Shown: positions 16,297 to 27,800 of the stretch, in pieces
How positions within the stretch are numbered: position 1 is the first letter of the stretch
How the letters are laid out: the number at the start of each line of letters is the position of its first letter
DNA from: JAKVBH01 sp049800955
GTDB lineage: Bacteria; Pseudomonadota; Alphaproteobacteria; Rhodobacterales; Rhodobacteraceae
Reading direction: 5' to 3'
Assembly: GCF_049800955.1 (NCBI RefSeq)
Contig: NZ_JBNAGA010000002.1
Coordinates: 248,001-312,000, forward strand
DNA: 64,000 bases
The notes under the pieces: generated by a model
Told to the model about the DNA's origin: nothing
The model's database searches: none
The model's input: only the letters and a program-made list of their open reading frames with translations
Made by a program: the position numbers and the translations under genes

Positions 16297-19200
16297 CTAG
16301 CGGCTGCGGCGAGCGCGCATTTCGCGGCGGCGTGCAATCGCATCGCGGCGCTTGTCTGCGCGTTGCGAACCCTCACCTTTCGACGCGGCCGGCTGCGGCA
16401 CATCGTTGGCGGCGCTGGGTCTGTCCAGCGTCGGATGCAACTGCAAGACGCGTTCTGTCAGGCCTTGCAGCGTCGGGTAGCCAAAGACATCGGCGATGCC
16501 GAGGTCATGTGCCCCAAGACGGGTGCGCAATGTTCGGTGCGCCTGCACGGCCAGAAGGGAATGACCGCCAAGATCGAAGAAACTGTCGCCCGGTTGCACG
16601 TCGCTAACGCCCAGCGTCTCGCGCCAGATGGCCGAGATCGCGGCCTGTACTGCTTTCGCATCCCCGATGGGCGTAGTCGGCATCGAGACTTGGGGCGCGG
16701 GCGTCTGGCTTTGCCGCACCGCGGGCGGCTTGCTTTTATTCTGGCCCACATCGCGGGGATCTGGGAGGGCCTTGCGGTCCACTTTCTTGTTTGGCGTCAG
16801 CGGAAACGCCTCCAGCGCGACGAAGACATTGGGCACCATATAGGGCGGCAGATGCGCCGCGAGCGCGGTTTTCAATCGCTCAACCTCGGCCTGACCACGA
16901 ATGTAGCCAACAAGCTGATCTGTTCCACGCAAGACACAGACCGCCTCGTCAACACCTTCCTCGGCCACCAGCGCTGCTTCGATTTCGCCCAGCTCGATCC
17001 TGTGGCCACGCAATTTGATTTGTCCGTCGGCGCGCCCGACAAAGGCCAAAGTGCCATCCGCCTGCCAGCGCACAAGATCGCCCGTCCGGTAGAGCCGCCC
17101 GGCGCCAAAGGGAGAAGCAACGAAGCGCTCTGCCGTGAGGTCATCTCTCTGCCAATACCCGCGCGCAACGCCTGCCCCGCCGATGTAAAGCTCGCCCTCG
17201 ACCCCGACGGGAACAGGCTGCATCGCTGCGTCCAGGACATACACCTGCGTGTTGGCGATCGGTGTGCCGATGGGTGCAATGGCCTGATCGGCCCGCGCGG
17301 GCGCGGTTGTGGACCAGATGGTGGTCTCCGTCGGGCCATACATGTTCTCAATGTGCGCGTCTGTAAGCGCTGCCAGGTCTGCGACAATCGCCCCGGAAAG
17401 AGCCTCGCCGCCCAGAAGTATCTGTTTCAGTGACGCCAGCGCGGCGCGCGTATCCGGATCATCCAGCAAAATCCGCGCCATCGACGGTGTGCATTGCATA
17501 TGCGTCACCCCATGGCGCAGGATTTGCGCTGGGACGGACCGGTCCTCCGGATCAAGCGCGCGCTGCCCGTTGCAAGCTGCGACCACCTCGGCGAGCGGTT
17601 GCAATCCTGCCATGACCTGTTCACGCGAGATGCCATAGTCGATCAGGCAGGCGATTTCAGTCACGCCAATCGCTTTCAGGCTGGTCACACGCTCGAGCGC
17701 GTCCTGCACCGTACCGAAGAGGCCGCTCTCGTTGAAATAACGCTCAAAGGCAAAATCGAGGATGGCATCAAGCTCCTCCGGTGTGAGCCCTTCGAGATCG
17801 AGATCATACGCATTGCTGACGCCCTCGGGCCGCTTGAAAGCCGGAAACGCCCAGGCGTATTGCTTGATGAGACCGGCCGCGGCGTTGAGGTAATCCTTCA
17901 TCGGCTGGCGCGCGATGTCCCGCGCGGCCTCCCGCGTCTCGGCGATGCACGTGTGCAGCATCAGGGTGACGTCGAATTCTGCGGGATCATGGCCCGCATC
18001 TCGCAGAGCGGCGTGATAAATGCCAATCTTCTCGGCCACTTCATCGATGCTCTGGCCCAGAAGGTGTGTCAGGACATGCGCGCCGATCCGGCCCGCCTCT
18101 TCCCATGTGGCGGGATTGCCCGCTGTCGTGACCCAGATGGGAAGCGATTTGGACACCGGGCGCGGCTGGCTTACAACTGCGTGCATGGTGCCGTCCTTGC
18201 GCGGGAATGACACGCTGTCGCCCCGCCACAGCGCGCGCAGATCCTCGATCTGGCGCAGCATGGCGGGCTTGTTTTCGGGCGGCGTGTTCTCCGGGCGAAG
18301 GACAAAATCATCGGGCTGCCATCCGCTTGCAATGGCAAGCCCGGCGCGCCCGTTGGTCAGATTGTCAATGACGGCCCATTCCTCGGCAATGCGCGCCGTA
18401 TGGTGCAGCGGGGCCACGCAGGAGCCCGCGCGCACGGCAATGTTTTCCGTGACCGCCGCAACCGCCGCGCCGGTCACAGAGGGGTTGGGATAGGGGCCGC
18501 CAAAAGCATGAAAATGCCGCTCGGGCGTCCAAACCGCACAAAAGCCATTTTGATCCGCGAACCGCGCGCCCTCAAGGAGCAACTTGTATTTGTCGCGCCC
18601 CACGCCATCGTCATTGCCCCAGTAGTACAGGCTGAACGCCATGTCCTGCGCGCCTTCGCCCACCGCCAACGCAGGCAGGCCGCGCGAGGCCTCGAGACGG
18701 TCTTCCTCGCGCACGAGGACAACTTTCGCCCCGCGCGTCAACGTATAGAAAATCTCGAGCACCGAGATGTCAAAGGACAGCGAGGTCAGCGCAAGCCAGC
18801 AATCCTCAGGACCCGTGGGCACGCGCGCGTCCATGCCGGCGCAAAAATTCAGGACATTGCGATGCTCGATCATCACGCCCTTGGGGCGTCCAGTGGAGCC
18901 GGATGTGAAGATCACATAGGCCAAGTCCTCGGGTCCGGCGCTCAACTCCACAGGCGTCTGGGGCGCCGCGGTGATCTGCGGATCGGTGTCCAGCTCAATG
19001 ATCTCGGCACTGCTGGGAAGAGCAGAGCGGGCGGCGCGCTCGGTCAGAACATGGGAAGCGCCGCTGTCTTCCAGAAAGAGCGCCAGCCGGTCTGCGGGAT
19101 AGGCCGGGTCCATCGGGACGTAGGCGCCGCCTGCCTTGTGAATAGCCAAAGCGCCGATCACCATCGAGGCCGAGCGCTCTGTGCACAGCCCAACGAGCCG

Positions 19201-20835
19201 ACCGGGGCCAACGCCCGCTGTCTTGAGCACATGGGCCACCGCATTGGCCCGCGCGTCAAGTTCGGCGAAGCTCAAGGTCTCTGATCCCGAGACAAGGGCT
19301 TCGGCTTCTGGTGTTCGGGTCACTTGGGCTGCGAAGGCAGAGGCCAGCGTTGCGCCGTCATCAAAGCCCGTCGCCGTCTCGTTCCAGCCTTCGAGCAAAA
19401 GGATGCGCTCACTTTCGGGCATGGGAGACGGGGGCAGACCTTGGCGCAGTGCAGCCGCGGCATCCGCAATGCGCGCCACCAGAAGATCCGCCATCTGGGG
19501 CGAGACGCGCGCGGTATCAAAATAAAGGGCATCAGGGGTAATGGTGAGCGCCGTTCCGGGCAGATGCGCATCAAGGCCTTGGGCAATATCCGGGCAGACG
19601 ACGCTCTCCAGCGCCGGATCGCGGAGGATCAGGTCTGCGGCAAAAGCCGGTCCGATATCGTCCGGCTCCTCAACCGGCACCCATGGCGCGGCGATCGGAT
19701 TCGTGACGGCGATGGCTTTGGCGATGGCCGCGTCTGGCTGGCCTGTCGCATTGCGCGCGACGTGCAAGGTCAGCGCGGTCTGGTCTGCCTCTGTGAGCCC
19801 ATCAAGGGCGATGTCCCTGCGATCTATCAGGCCGGTTTTGCGCGGGCCGGGCCAAACTGCGGGACGTTTCGTGGCCAAGCGCGCCGTAGCCGCTGCCTCG
19901 TCGCGGGCCAGCTTTTCTGCGTGTTGGCGCCAGTCGTGCACCTCGACCGCGCTCAAGGCAGGCATCTGACCCTTCTCGGCCAGATCAAGCGGCAAACCAT
20001 CGAGCGCGCGCACCCCCTCCAGCAACAGGGCACCATCCGCGAAGCCGAGGGCTATCGCATTCTCGCCTACGCGCGTCCATTGGCCCATGGCGAGATCGGA
20101 CGGTGTCGGCGTGGCCGTGCCAATGGCCATCATCCGCGCGCCATCCCAGAGTTTGGCGCAGGCCAGCGGGTTTGGGTAATCCCCGTGATCCAGCGCCCGC
20201 ACCACGCGCAGCGCATCCTGCCACGGCCCATCGACCTGTAGCGTTCCCGCGGCATCTGGCCTGTCAAACCGCGCAACATAGCTCCGGTCGTCAAGGTCTT
20301 GCGGTCTGGCCTCCGTCGCACCGCTCTCAAGGCTTGTGATGACGTCTGAAAAGCTCTCGATTGCGGCGCTGTAGCACTTCGCATTCAGAGAAAACGCCGT
20401 GTCGTCCAGCGTGATGTCGAACTTGCGCTGCGCCACAATATCACCGGCGTCGATGCCCGGTGTGATCAGATGCCACGTGATCCCGTGCTCCCGCTCCCCG
20501 GCAAGATGCGCCCAGACCGGTGCGTTCAGCCCGGCGTAGCGGGGCAAAAGCGCGTCGTGGAAATTGACAGCGCCCCGGCGCGCGAGGGCGAGGAGATCTT
20601 CCGGCAAGAGCCGCAAATTGGCAACGGACAGTATCCAGTCAAACGTCAGCGGGCTTAGATGCTCGGCAAGCGTCGGCGCGGGCCGTTCGACACGAATTCC
20701 TTCCATCTGAGCCCATGCCGACATGGCGGCATCTGTCGTGACCAAAGCGGCGACGCTGTGGCCTGCGTCCCGCCATTGGGTCAGGCAGGCTTGCGTCAGA
20801 GAGGCATCCCCGATGAAAACAGCGCTCATACTCAT
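16297..20835 (-). CDS. NRPS: formyltransferase - condensation remnant - adenylation (with embedded luciferase-like monooxygenase) - carrier
   Basis: A 1512-aa synthetase. Residues 1-290 are a methionyl-tRNA-formyltransferase-like domain with catalytic N91 and H93 ([12 protein letters not shown]) and the Asp of PGIDAGDIV. Residues about 290-480 resemble only the C-terminal half of a condensation domain, with no HHxxxDG. The adenylation domain starts near 485 (A3 [12 protein letters not shown], 642-653; A4 SFDIS, 687-691). It is interrupted at about 730-1085 by a luciferase-like flavin monooxygenase and resumes at A5 (NMYGPTETT, 1164-1172) through A10 (NKKVDRK). Aligned to GrsA, the pocket reads DILQLGMIWK, a glycine-type code. 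The carrier serine is S1426 (DLGGHSLLA). An Arg-rich tail ends the chain. Monooxygenase insertion between A4 and A5 resembles MtaG of myxothiazol. It overlaps the GT2 gene by 4 bases. Confidence 0.9.
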   Translation of the reverse strand: MSMSAVFIGDASLTQACLTQWRDAGHSVAALVTTDAAMSAWAQMEGIRVERPAPTLAEHLSPLTFDWILSVANLRLLPEDLLALARRGAVNFHDALLPRYAGLNAPVWAHLAGEREHGITWHLITPGIDAGDIVAQRKFDITLDDTAFSLNAKCYSAAIESFSDVITSLESGATEARPQDLDDRSYVARFDRPDAAGTLQVDGPWQDALRVVRALDHGDYPNPLACAKLWDGARMMAIGTATPTPSDLAMGQWTRVGENAIALGFADGALLLEGVRALDGLPLDLAEKGQMPALSAVEVHDWRQHAEKLARDEAAATARLATKRPAVWPGPRKTGLIDRRDIALDGLTEADQTALTLHVARNATGQPDAAIAKAIAVTNPIAAPWVPVEEPDDIGPAFAADLILRDPALESVVCPDIAQGLDAHLPGTALTITPDALYFDTARVSPQMADLLVARIADAAAALRQGLPPSPMPESERILLLEGWNETATGFDDGATLASAFAAQVTRTPEAEALVSGSETLSFAELDARANAVAHVLKTAGVGPGRLVGLCTERSASMVIGALAIHKAGGAYVPMDPAYPADRLALFLEDSGASHVLTERAARSALPSSAEIIELDTDPQITAAPQTPVELSAGPEDLAYVIFTSGSTGRPKGVMIEHRNVLNFCAGMDARVPTGPEDCWLALTSLSFDISVLEIFYTLTRGAKVVLVREEDRLEASRGLPALAVGEGAQDMAFSLYYWGNDDGVGRDKYKLLLEGARFADQNGFCAVWTPERHFHAFGGPYPNPSVTGAAVAAVTENIAVRAGSCVAPLHHTARIAEEWAVIDNLTNGRAGLAIASGWQPDDFVLRPENTPPENKPAMLRQIEDLRALWRGDSVSFPRKDGTMHAVVSQPRPVSKSLPIWVTTAGNPATWEEAGRIGAHVLTHLLGQSIDEVAEKIGIYHAALRDAGHDPAEFDVTLMLHTCIAETREAARDIARQPMKDYLNAAAGLIKQYAWAFPAFKRPEGVSNAYDLDLEGLTPEELDAILDFAFERYFNESGLFGTVQDALERVTSLKAIGVTEIACLIDYGISREQVMAGLQPLAEVVAACNGQRALDPEDRSVPAQILRHGVTHMQCTPSMARILLDDPDTRAALASLKQILLGGEALSGAIVADLAALTDAHIENMYGPTETTIWSTTAPARADQAIAPIGTPIANTQVYVLDAAMQPVPVGVEGELYIGGAGVARGYWQRDDLTAERFVASPFGAGRLYRTGDLVRWQADGTLAFVGRADGQIKLRGHRIELGEIEAALVAEEGVDEAVCVLRGTDQLVGYIRGQAEVERLKTALAAHLPPYMVPNVFVALEAFPLTPNKKVDRKALPDPRDVGQNKSKPPAVRQSQTPAPQVSMPTTPIGDAKAVQAAISAIWRETLGVSDVQPGDSFFDLGGHSLLAVQAHRTLRTRLGAHDLGIADVFGYPTLQGLTERVLQLHPTLDRPSAANDVPQPAASKGEGSQRADKRRDAIARRREMRARRSR

Positions 20836-21836
20836 GCGTCTCTCCCGAGCGGGGCCAATACACGGACCTGCGGCTTTGGCGCATCCCGCAAAGGCATCAG
20901 AACGCGTAGATCGTGGGCGATCAGGTCGCGATAATACCTGTCAGGGTCCAGCTGAGGCTTGCCCTGAAACACACGCCGCAGGTGCCACAGCAGGCCCCCA
21001 GTCAGATGGGCCAATGTGGCCAAGGCAGCATAGGCGCGCCCGTGGTTCTTGATGAAATAGTGGGTGCGGCTGTCGAGCCAGAATTTCGGCACCCGTTTCC
21101 AGCTGTTCATACCCGTCGATGCGCCGCCGATATGCTGCACGCGGCTGTCCGGCACATAGATGGTTTGCCAACCCGCCTGCGCGGCTCTGCGGCAAAGATC
21201 CGTCTCTTCGAAATAGAGGAAGAAGGTTTCGTCAAACAAACCGATTTCTTCCAATGTCTCGCGCCGCATCATCAGGCTCGCGCCTGAAATCCAATCCACC
21301 GTTTCGACACCGGTCGTGAGATCATCGCGCGGCACGCGATAGGCACGCAGGAGTTTCGAGACCGGGCCACTGCGCGCCATGGCCTCAAGATCGCCCTGCC
21401 AGGAGGGAAACCGAAAGGCCGTCAGCGCGGTTGCGCCATCGGATCCATAGATCTGGCTACCGGCGAAACCTGCCTCTGGTGTGGCTTGCAATGTATCGTA
21501 GAGGACGCGGATCGCATCTTTGTCAGGGAAGGCATCGGAGTTCAGAAGATAGTAGACATCAGGGGCGCTGCCATCCGCCAGGCCTGCGCGCATACCGTAA
21601 TTGTTGCCGGCGCCGTAGCCGCCGTTCCAGCCTGACGCCAGCACCCGGACATGGGGCCAGCCCCGCTGCGCGACATGATCGCAGAGCGCCTCAAAAGAGC
21701 CGTCCTGACTGTCATTGTCGACGATGACCATCTCGGCGGGCAGACCATCCATCGCCAAAACGGCCGCGTCCGCGGCGCGGGCGGTCATGTCAGCCGTGCG
21801 GTAGTTGAGAAGAACAACAAGTAACTTCGAGGACAT
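20832..21836 (-). CDS. Glycosyltransferase family 2 (rhamnosyltransferase-like)
   Basis: A 334-aa GT2 protein. [19 protein letters not shown] and [11 protein letters not shown] form the nucleotide-binding half, [11 protein letters not shown] holds the DxD-like motif, and [36 protein letters not shown] is the acceptor and catalytic-base region. This pattern is common in rhamnosyl- and related transferases. It lies between the PKS (6 bases) and the NRPS (4-base overlap), so the three are almost certainly one message. Either it glycosylates the assembly-line product, or it links that product's sugar to the glycan. No membrane helix is obvious. Confidence 0.88.
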   Translation of the reverse strand: MSSKLLVVLLNYRTADMTARAADAAVLAMDGLPAEMVIVDNDSQDGSFEALCDHVAQRGWPHVRVLASGWNGGYGAGNNYGMRAGLADGSAPDVYYLLNSDAFPDKDAIRVLYDTLQATPEAGFAGSQIYGSDGATALTAFRFPSWQGDLEAMARSGPVSKLLRAYRVPRDDLTTGVETVDWISGASLMMRRETLEEIGLFDETFFLYFEETDLCRRAAQAGWQTIYVPDSRVQHIGGASTGMNSWKRVPKFWLDSRTHYFIKNHGRAYAALATLAHLTGGLLWHLRRVFQGKPQLDPDRYYRDLIAHDLRVLMPLRDAPKPQVRVLAPLGRDA

Positions 21837-21842
21837 AACAGG

Positions 21843-24800
21843 CTACTCCGCCACTTTGGCCAAGGGGGGGGCAGCGCTCTCTGGCTCGGCGGCCTCCAAG
21901 GCATCGCGCATCGCATCCGCCAGAACGCGGACATGGGGCTCCAGCACCATGGAATCGTGATCTCCCAGCACTTCCGTGACTTCAATCCCGGGCACGTATT
22001 GGCCCCAATCGTTGTCATGCAGCAGATAGGCACGCTCGGAGTTGACCAATTGCCCGCCCGAAACGGTCCAGTGGCCGACATGCGGTGGCCGGAACAGGTG
22101 CATATGTCCCCGCCAGGGGCGCATGTCGTACTGCGCGACGGCCTCAAGGAAGGCCGCTTCGATCTCGGCGTTGTGGAAGCTGTGATCATCCTGCGTGGGC
22201 GCGTCAAAGCCGCGGCGTTTCTCCAGCTCCCAGGCGATACGATTGGCCGCCCATTTGAATGGGTAGAGCACACCTTTGTTGCGAATTTCCTGTAGCTGGA
22301 TCAGCAGTCTGTCACGGCGCGTGAGCGGTCGGCGCTGCGGGAGCGGCGTGTCGAGCAGAATGACGATGGCCACCTCATCGCCTGCCGCCTCAAGCTGTCG
22401 GGCGATTTCAAACGCGGTAATACCACCGCCGGAAAAGCCGCCCACGGCATAAGGCCCTTTGGGCTGAACCTGACGCATTTCGGCGATGTAATCGGCAGCC
22501 GCCTCGGAGATGGAGCGATGCGGCTCTTCGCCACCGTAGAGCCCACGGGCCTGCAGGCCGAAGAAGGGGCGTCGTCCACCCAGCAAATGCGCGAGGTGGC
22601 GCAGGTTGAGCACATTGCCAAACATACCGGCCACAAGGAAGAACGGCATGCCCGGCCCGCCCTCACCCGCATGCATCGGGACGAGATAGCGAAAGCGCGG
22701 GCCCTCGCCCTGACTGGGCGCGCGCTCCGCCGTGGTCTTGGCACCTGCGGCAGGCCCGGCGCGCTCCTCGATCAGCGCGGCGCAGAGCCGAATGGTCGGC
22801 GCTTCGAAGAGCACGGAGATCGGAAAATCCACCCGGTAGGATTTCTTGATCATCGCAAACATGCGCACGGCAATCAGGGAATGCCCGCCCAGATCAAAGA
22901 AATTGTCGTCGATCCCGACCTGATTGACGCCCAGCAAATCCGTCCAGAACGCAGCGAGTGTCTCTTCGATATCGGTCTGCGGCGCAGCATAGTCGCTTTC
23001 GAGCTCGGGCCGTTCGAATGTGGCACCGCCCGGTTGCGGCGCATCGCTTTGGTCTGCTTGCGCCCGCAAGCCCTCGATCGGCAAAGATGAAACCACGACT
23101 TGCGCCTGCGGCAGGGCCAGGGCGCGCAGGAAAGCATCCGCCCCCTCGTCCGCGCGAATGCCTTGCCTGAGGTTGTGACGCAGGCGCTCCTCGGCGGCCG
23201 AAATGGGTGCATTCCCGTCGTCTTCGTCGAAAATGAGCTCTGCGGCGCTCAGGGGTTGTCCCGAACTGAACTGACCTTCCATGTCGAGACACCGGATCTG
23301 AAAATCACGGATCTCGACGCAGACCTCGCCGTCAGGTGTCATCAAGGTGATATCGAACTGCGCCGTGGCGTCCTTGACGGAATTGGTCCCGCGATTGCGA
23401 ACCCATGAGATTACATCCGCAGGCAGATCCCGATACACAGAAATGTCGCCATAGCGCATCGGCACCCAGAGACGCTGCGCATCATAGCCCTCGATCAGAT
23501 CCATGGCCCAGCCTGTGGCGATATCCATCAAGGCCGGGTGCAATCGGAACCCTTGGGTGACGTCGGTCTTGGCATCAGCCGTCAGGCGCAACCGGGCCAG
23601 ACCTTCGTCAGCACCCAGAGACTTGCCATAAAGCGCGCGCCACCGGGGGCCAAAATCCAGATGTGTTTCCTGCGCCGACCGCAGCGGCAAATCCGTATTG
23701 GGCAACGCGCCAATGCGCGTTTCCAGAGCCCCCAGATCAACGCGCACAGGCGGATCGATATTATGCAGCCGGATGTCGCATTCCGCATGGGTCTGCCATC
23801 CCCGGCGCCCGTCAAAGGTGACGGCAGAGCAGACGCTCAGGCGATAGCCCGTGTCCCTGCGCTCCATCTTCAGGCGCATGTTCAGTGGCTTGTCATCCGG
23901 CGCATGCATGGGGCGCAGGAAGGTCAAATCCGTCAGGGCAAAGCGCCCGATCTCGGATTGGGCTGCCAAGGCCTGCGCCGCCAATTCGATATAGCCCGTC
24001 CCGGGCAGAATCGCGGCATTGTCCACGCGGGTGCGATGCTCGTTCAAAATCCAGTCGGACTTGGCCTCAAGCTGCGTTTCAAAGAGCCGCGTGCCCTGAG
24101 CATCAAAGGTCGCCACGTCGATCAGCGGCTGCGCAGTCTCTTCACGCGGCTGAGCGATCCTTTCACCGCTGCGCGCGGCGACAGCATCCGCCGCCATGCC
24201 GACATCAGCCCAGATCCCCCAGTTTACCGCGACGACGCGGGTCTTGCCGTCGGCACGCGCATGCGCGAAGGCGTTGAGATATTCATTGGCCGCGACATAG
24301 TCGATCTGCCCGGCCGGTGCGATGATCGTCGAGGTCGATGAAAACAGCACCAACCAATCGATCGCGCCATCCGGGAAGAGCGCATCCAGAACCTGTGTGC
24401 CATGGATTTTGGGCGTGAAGACATCTTCAACAGAGGCAGGCCCCTTGCTGAGCAAAGGTTCATCATCAATCACGCCTGCAGCATGAATGACCCCATGAAT
24501 GTCTCCCGCAGCAGCCCGAAGCGCCGCAACAGCCTCGGTCATCGCAGGCTGGTTGCACACGTCAGCTTGCAACACATGCACCTGCGCCCCCAACGCTTCC
24601 AGGTCTTGCACCGCGCGAATGCGCGCATGCGTCGGATCATTGGGGCTCATGCAGGCCAGGAGGCTCGGCCAGGCCTCACGCTCTGGGAGCGGACGTCGGC
24701 TCACGATGCCGATATGGCCCGCACCGACTTCAATCAACCGCCGCGCCACGCTCAGTCCGATGCCGCCAAACCCACCAGTGATCAGATAAACGCCGCCGGG

Positions 24801-27800
24801 CCGGACAGGTGTCCGCTCAGCGGCGTCCAGTGGCACCGGGCGCAACTGGCGTTCGAACCGTTTGGCACCCCGCAAGGCCGCCTCATAGCTCCGGGGCTCG
24901 CTGAGCAAGTCCTCCAGGACCTGATTGACAACCGGCGTCAGGTTCGTCTTGGCGCGCTTGCCGAAGAACCCTCCGCTGGGTTGGCCAGCAGTCAGGGCCA
25001 CATCCAGATGCGCAGTCGTGACATTGGGCAACTCGCGCGGAATTACGCGGATCGGACCGGCAAGCGTGGCTTTTTCGGGATAGGTGACGGCTTCATTGCG
25101 CGCCCGGAAGACCCCGTTTGTGACGCATGTGATGTGCACCGGGGCCGAAGCGCCCTCCGCGTCCATAGCTTGCGCAAGGAAGAGGAGCGCATAAAAGCCC
25201 TGCTCCTGCACACGGTGGAAAAAGGACGATCCGGGACGGTGCGTTTCATCCTGCGTCAGGAGCCAGAAATGCGCGACGCGTGTCGGGACCAAACCATGCG
25301 CGAGCATGTCCTGCACCAGCAGATCATAGCCCTCCCGGCCCAGTTCCGGCGACAGGACATAGCGTTTTTCGTCAACCCGGGCAAACCGGTCCCCCGGTTT
25401 GACCCGCACCACCTGATGGCCAGCGCGCTCCAGCCTCTGGCAGACCTCGGAGCCAATCCCAAGCTCATCCTCGAAGACAAGCCATGTCTCCGGCAGGCTC
25501 TCGGACATGTCGCCCTCGACATCGATATCACAGGGCGCCAGGGCCGGGATCCACGCCACGCGGGAGCCCCAGTCCTCAAGCACGTCACTGCGCACAAGAT
25601 CGTTTGCCTCGTCCTGCTGCGCACCGCGGCCCGGCTCAATGAAATAGCTTTTGTGTTGGAACGCATAGGTCGGCAGCGGCACGCGGTGACGTTTGCGATC
25701 GGTCCAGATCTGATCCCAGTCAACCGCTACGCCCAGAGCGTTCAGGCGGCCCAGCGCCAGAAGGAAATGCGCATCATCCTCCATGTCATCCTCGGCATGG
25801 CGCAAGCTTCCCAGAACCGCGTTGGCAGGCACTTTGGGCTGCATCCGCGCCAGGGCCGCGAGCGTCTTGCCCGGCCCGACTTCCAGAAAGATCCGACCCG
25901 GTGTCTCCGCAAGCGCCTCGATGCCAGCGGCGAAATGTACCGTATGGCGCAGGTGGGCGACCCAATAGGCCGGGTCCTGCGCGTCCTCGTCAGACAGTGT
26001 TTGCCCTGTCCGGTTGGACATGATCGGCACGCGCGGAGCCTGCAGCGGGATCCTGCGCAGATGCGCTTCAAAGTCTGCCAGGATCGGCTCCAGCAGATGG
26101 GAATGCGCCGCAATGTCGATGGCAATGCGCTGACAGTCGATATCGCGCGCTGCAAGATCGCTCTGGAGCGCGTCCAGCGCCTCTTGCGGACCTGATGCCA
26201 CGCTCAGACCCGGCGCGTTCTCGGCCGCAATATCCAAACCGTCCGGCAGGATCGCGCGGAGCTCCTGCGCGCTCAATCCAACAGACAGCATGCCCCCCTT
26301 GGGACATGTGTCAAACAATTGGCCGCGTTTATGCACCAAGCCGATGCAATCCTCGAACGACATCACACCCGCCAGTGCAGCAGCCGTGTTTTCGCCCATG
26401 GAATGGCCGATCAAGGCTGTGGGTTGCACGCCCCAGGACATCCAGAGTTGGGCCAGCGCATATTCGACGATCATGGTCAGCGGCAACTGCAAAGAGGGTT
26501 TGGTCAACCGGGCATCAGCCTCGACCTCCGCGCCTCGTTCCGGCAGCCAAAGCGCTGCCATGTCTTCGTCGCTCAAACGGGCGAGATGCGCGAGGCCCTC
26601 ATCCATCCACTCGGCAAAAACAGGCTCCGTTTCATAGAGATCGCGAGCCATACCGGCGTATTGCGCGCCGCCCCCGGGCAGCATGAAGACAACCTCGGGC
26701 GCAGCATCCATCGCAGAATGGGTGAACACGCGGCGCGGGTCACGGCTTTGCAAGCGCACGGCGGCCTCATGGGCATCCCGGGCGATTGTCACCAGCCGAT
26801 ACTCAAAATGGCGGCGCCCGTTTTGCAATGTGAAGGCGACATCTGCGAGATTAATATCCGGATTGGCCCGCAGATGGCGGGCCAAAGCGTCGGCATTGGC
26901 TTCCATGGCGGCTTTCGTCCGCCCGGAGATTGTCAGGATCTGGAAAGGCCAGTCTGACGGATCACTCGTGCCGCGATCCGGCGCTTCTTCAAGCACCACA
27001 TGCGCGTTTGTCCCACCAACTCCCAGCGAATTGACCCCGGCCCGCCGCGGCCGCGCGTGGCGCGCCCAAGGCGTGAGCGTGTCATTCACTTGGAAGGGTG
27101 AGCCGTCGAAATCAATGGCCGGGTTGGGCGCTTCAAAGCCAAGGGAGGGCGGCATCGCTTCGTGGTGCAGTGCCAACGAGGCCTTCACCAGCGACGCCAC
27201 ACCCGCCGCTGTATCGAGGTGGCCAATGTTTGTTTTGACCGAGCCTATGCGGCAGAAACCAGTACGATCCGTCGTTTCGCGAAAGGCCTGCGTCAGGGCC
27301 GAAACCTCAATAGGATCGCCCAGATAGGTGCCCGTGCCGTGGCATTCCACGTAGTCAATGGAATCCGCTGAGACATCCGCAATGGCATGCGCCTCCGCAA
27401 TCGCCGCGGCTTGCCCCTCGACAGATGGCGCAAGATAGCCGGCTTTGGCGGCCCCGTCGTTATTGACACTCGAGCCCTTGATCACGGCCCAGATATGATC
27501 GCCATCGGCAAGTGCATCTTCCAGACGTCGCAGAACCACGACGCCAACGCCCGAGCCAAACACCGTGCCTTGCGCGCGATGATCAAAGGCATGGCACGCG
27601 CCGTCGGGAGACAGGATCTCCCCTTCCTTGAAGACGTAGCCGCGCGCATGGGGCAGCTCAATCGTGACACCGCCCGCCAGCGCCATGTCACATTCGCCAT
27701 TCAACAGAGCCTGTGCCGCGTAATGCGTGGCGACCAGCGATGTGGAACACGCGGTTTGCAACGTGAGCGAGGGGCCTTGCAAATCGAGCACATGGCTCAA

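Noticed and set aside
24402..26195. Long plus-strand open frame (597 codons) inside the PKS
   Set aside because: It is antisense to well-conserved PKS sequence with intact motifs. High-G+C DNA often leaves long shadow frames, and it shows no recognisable domain.
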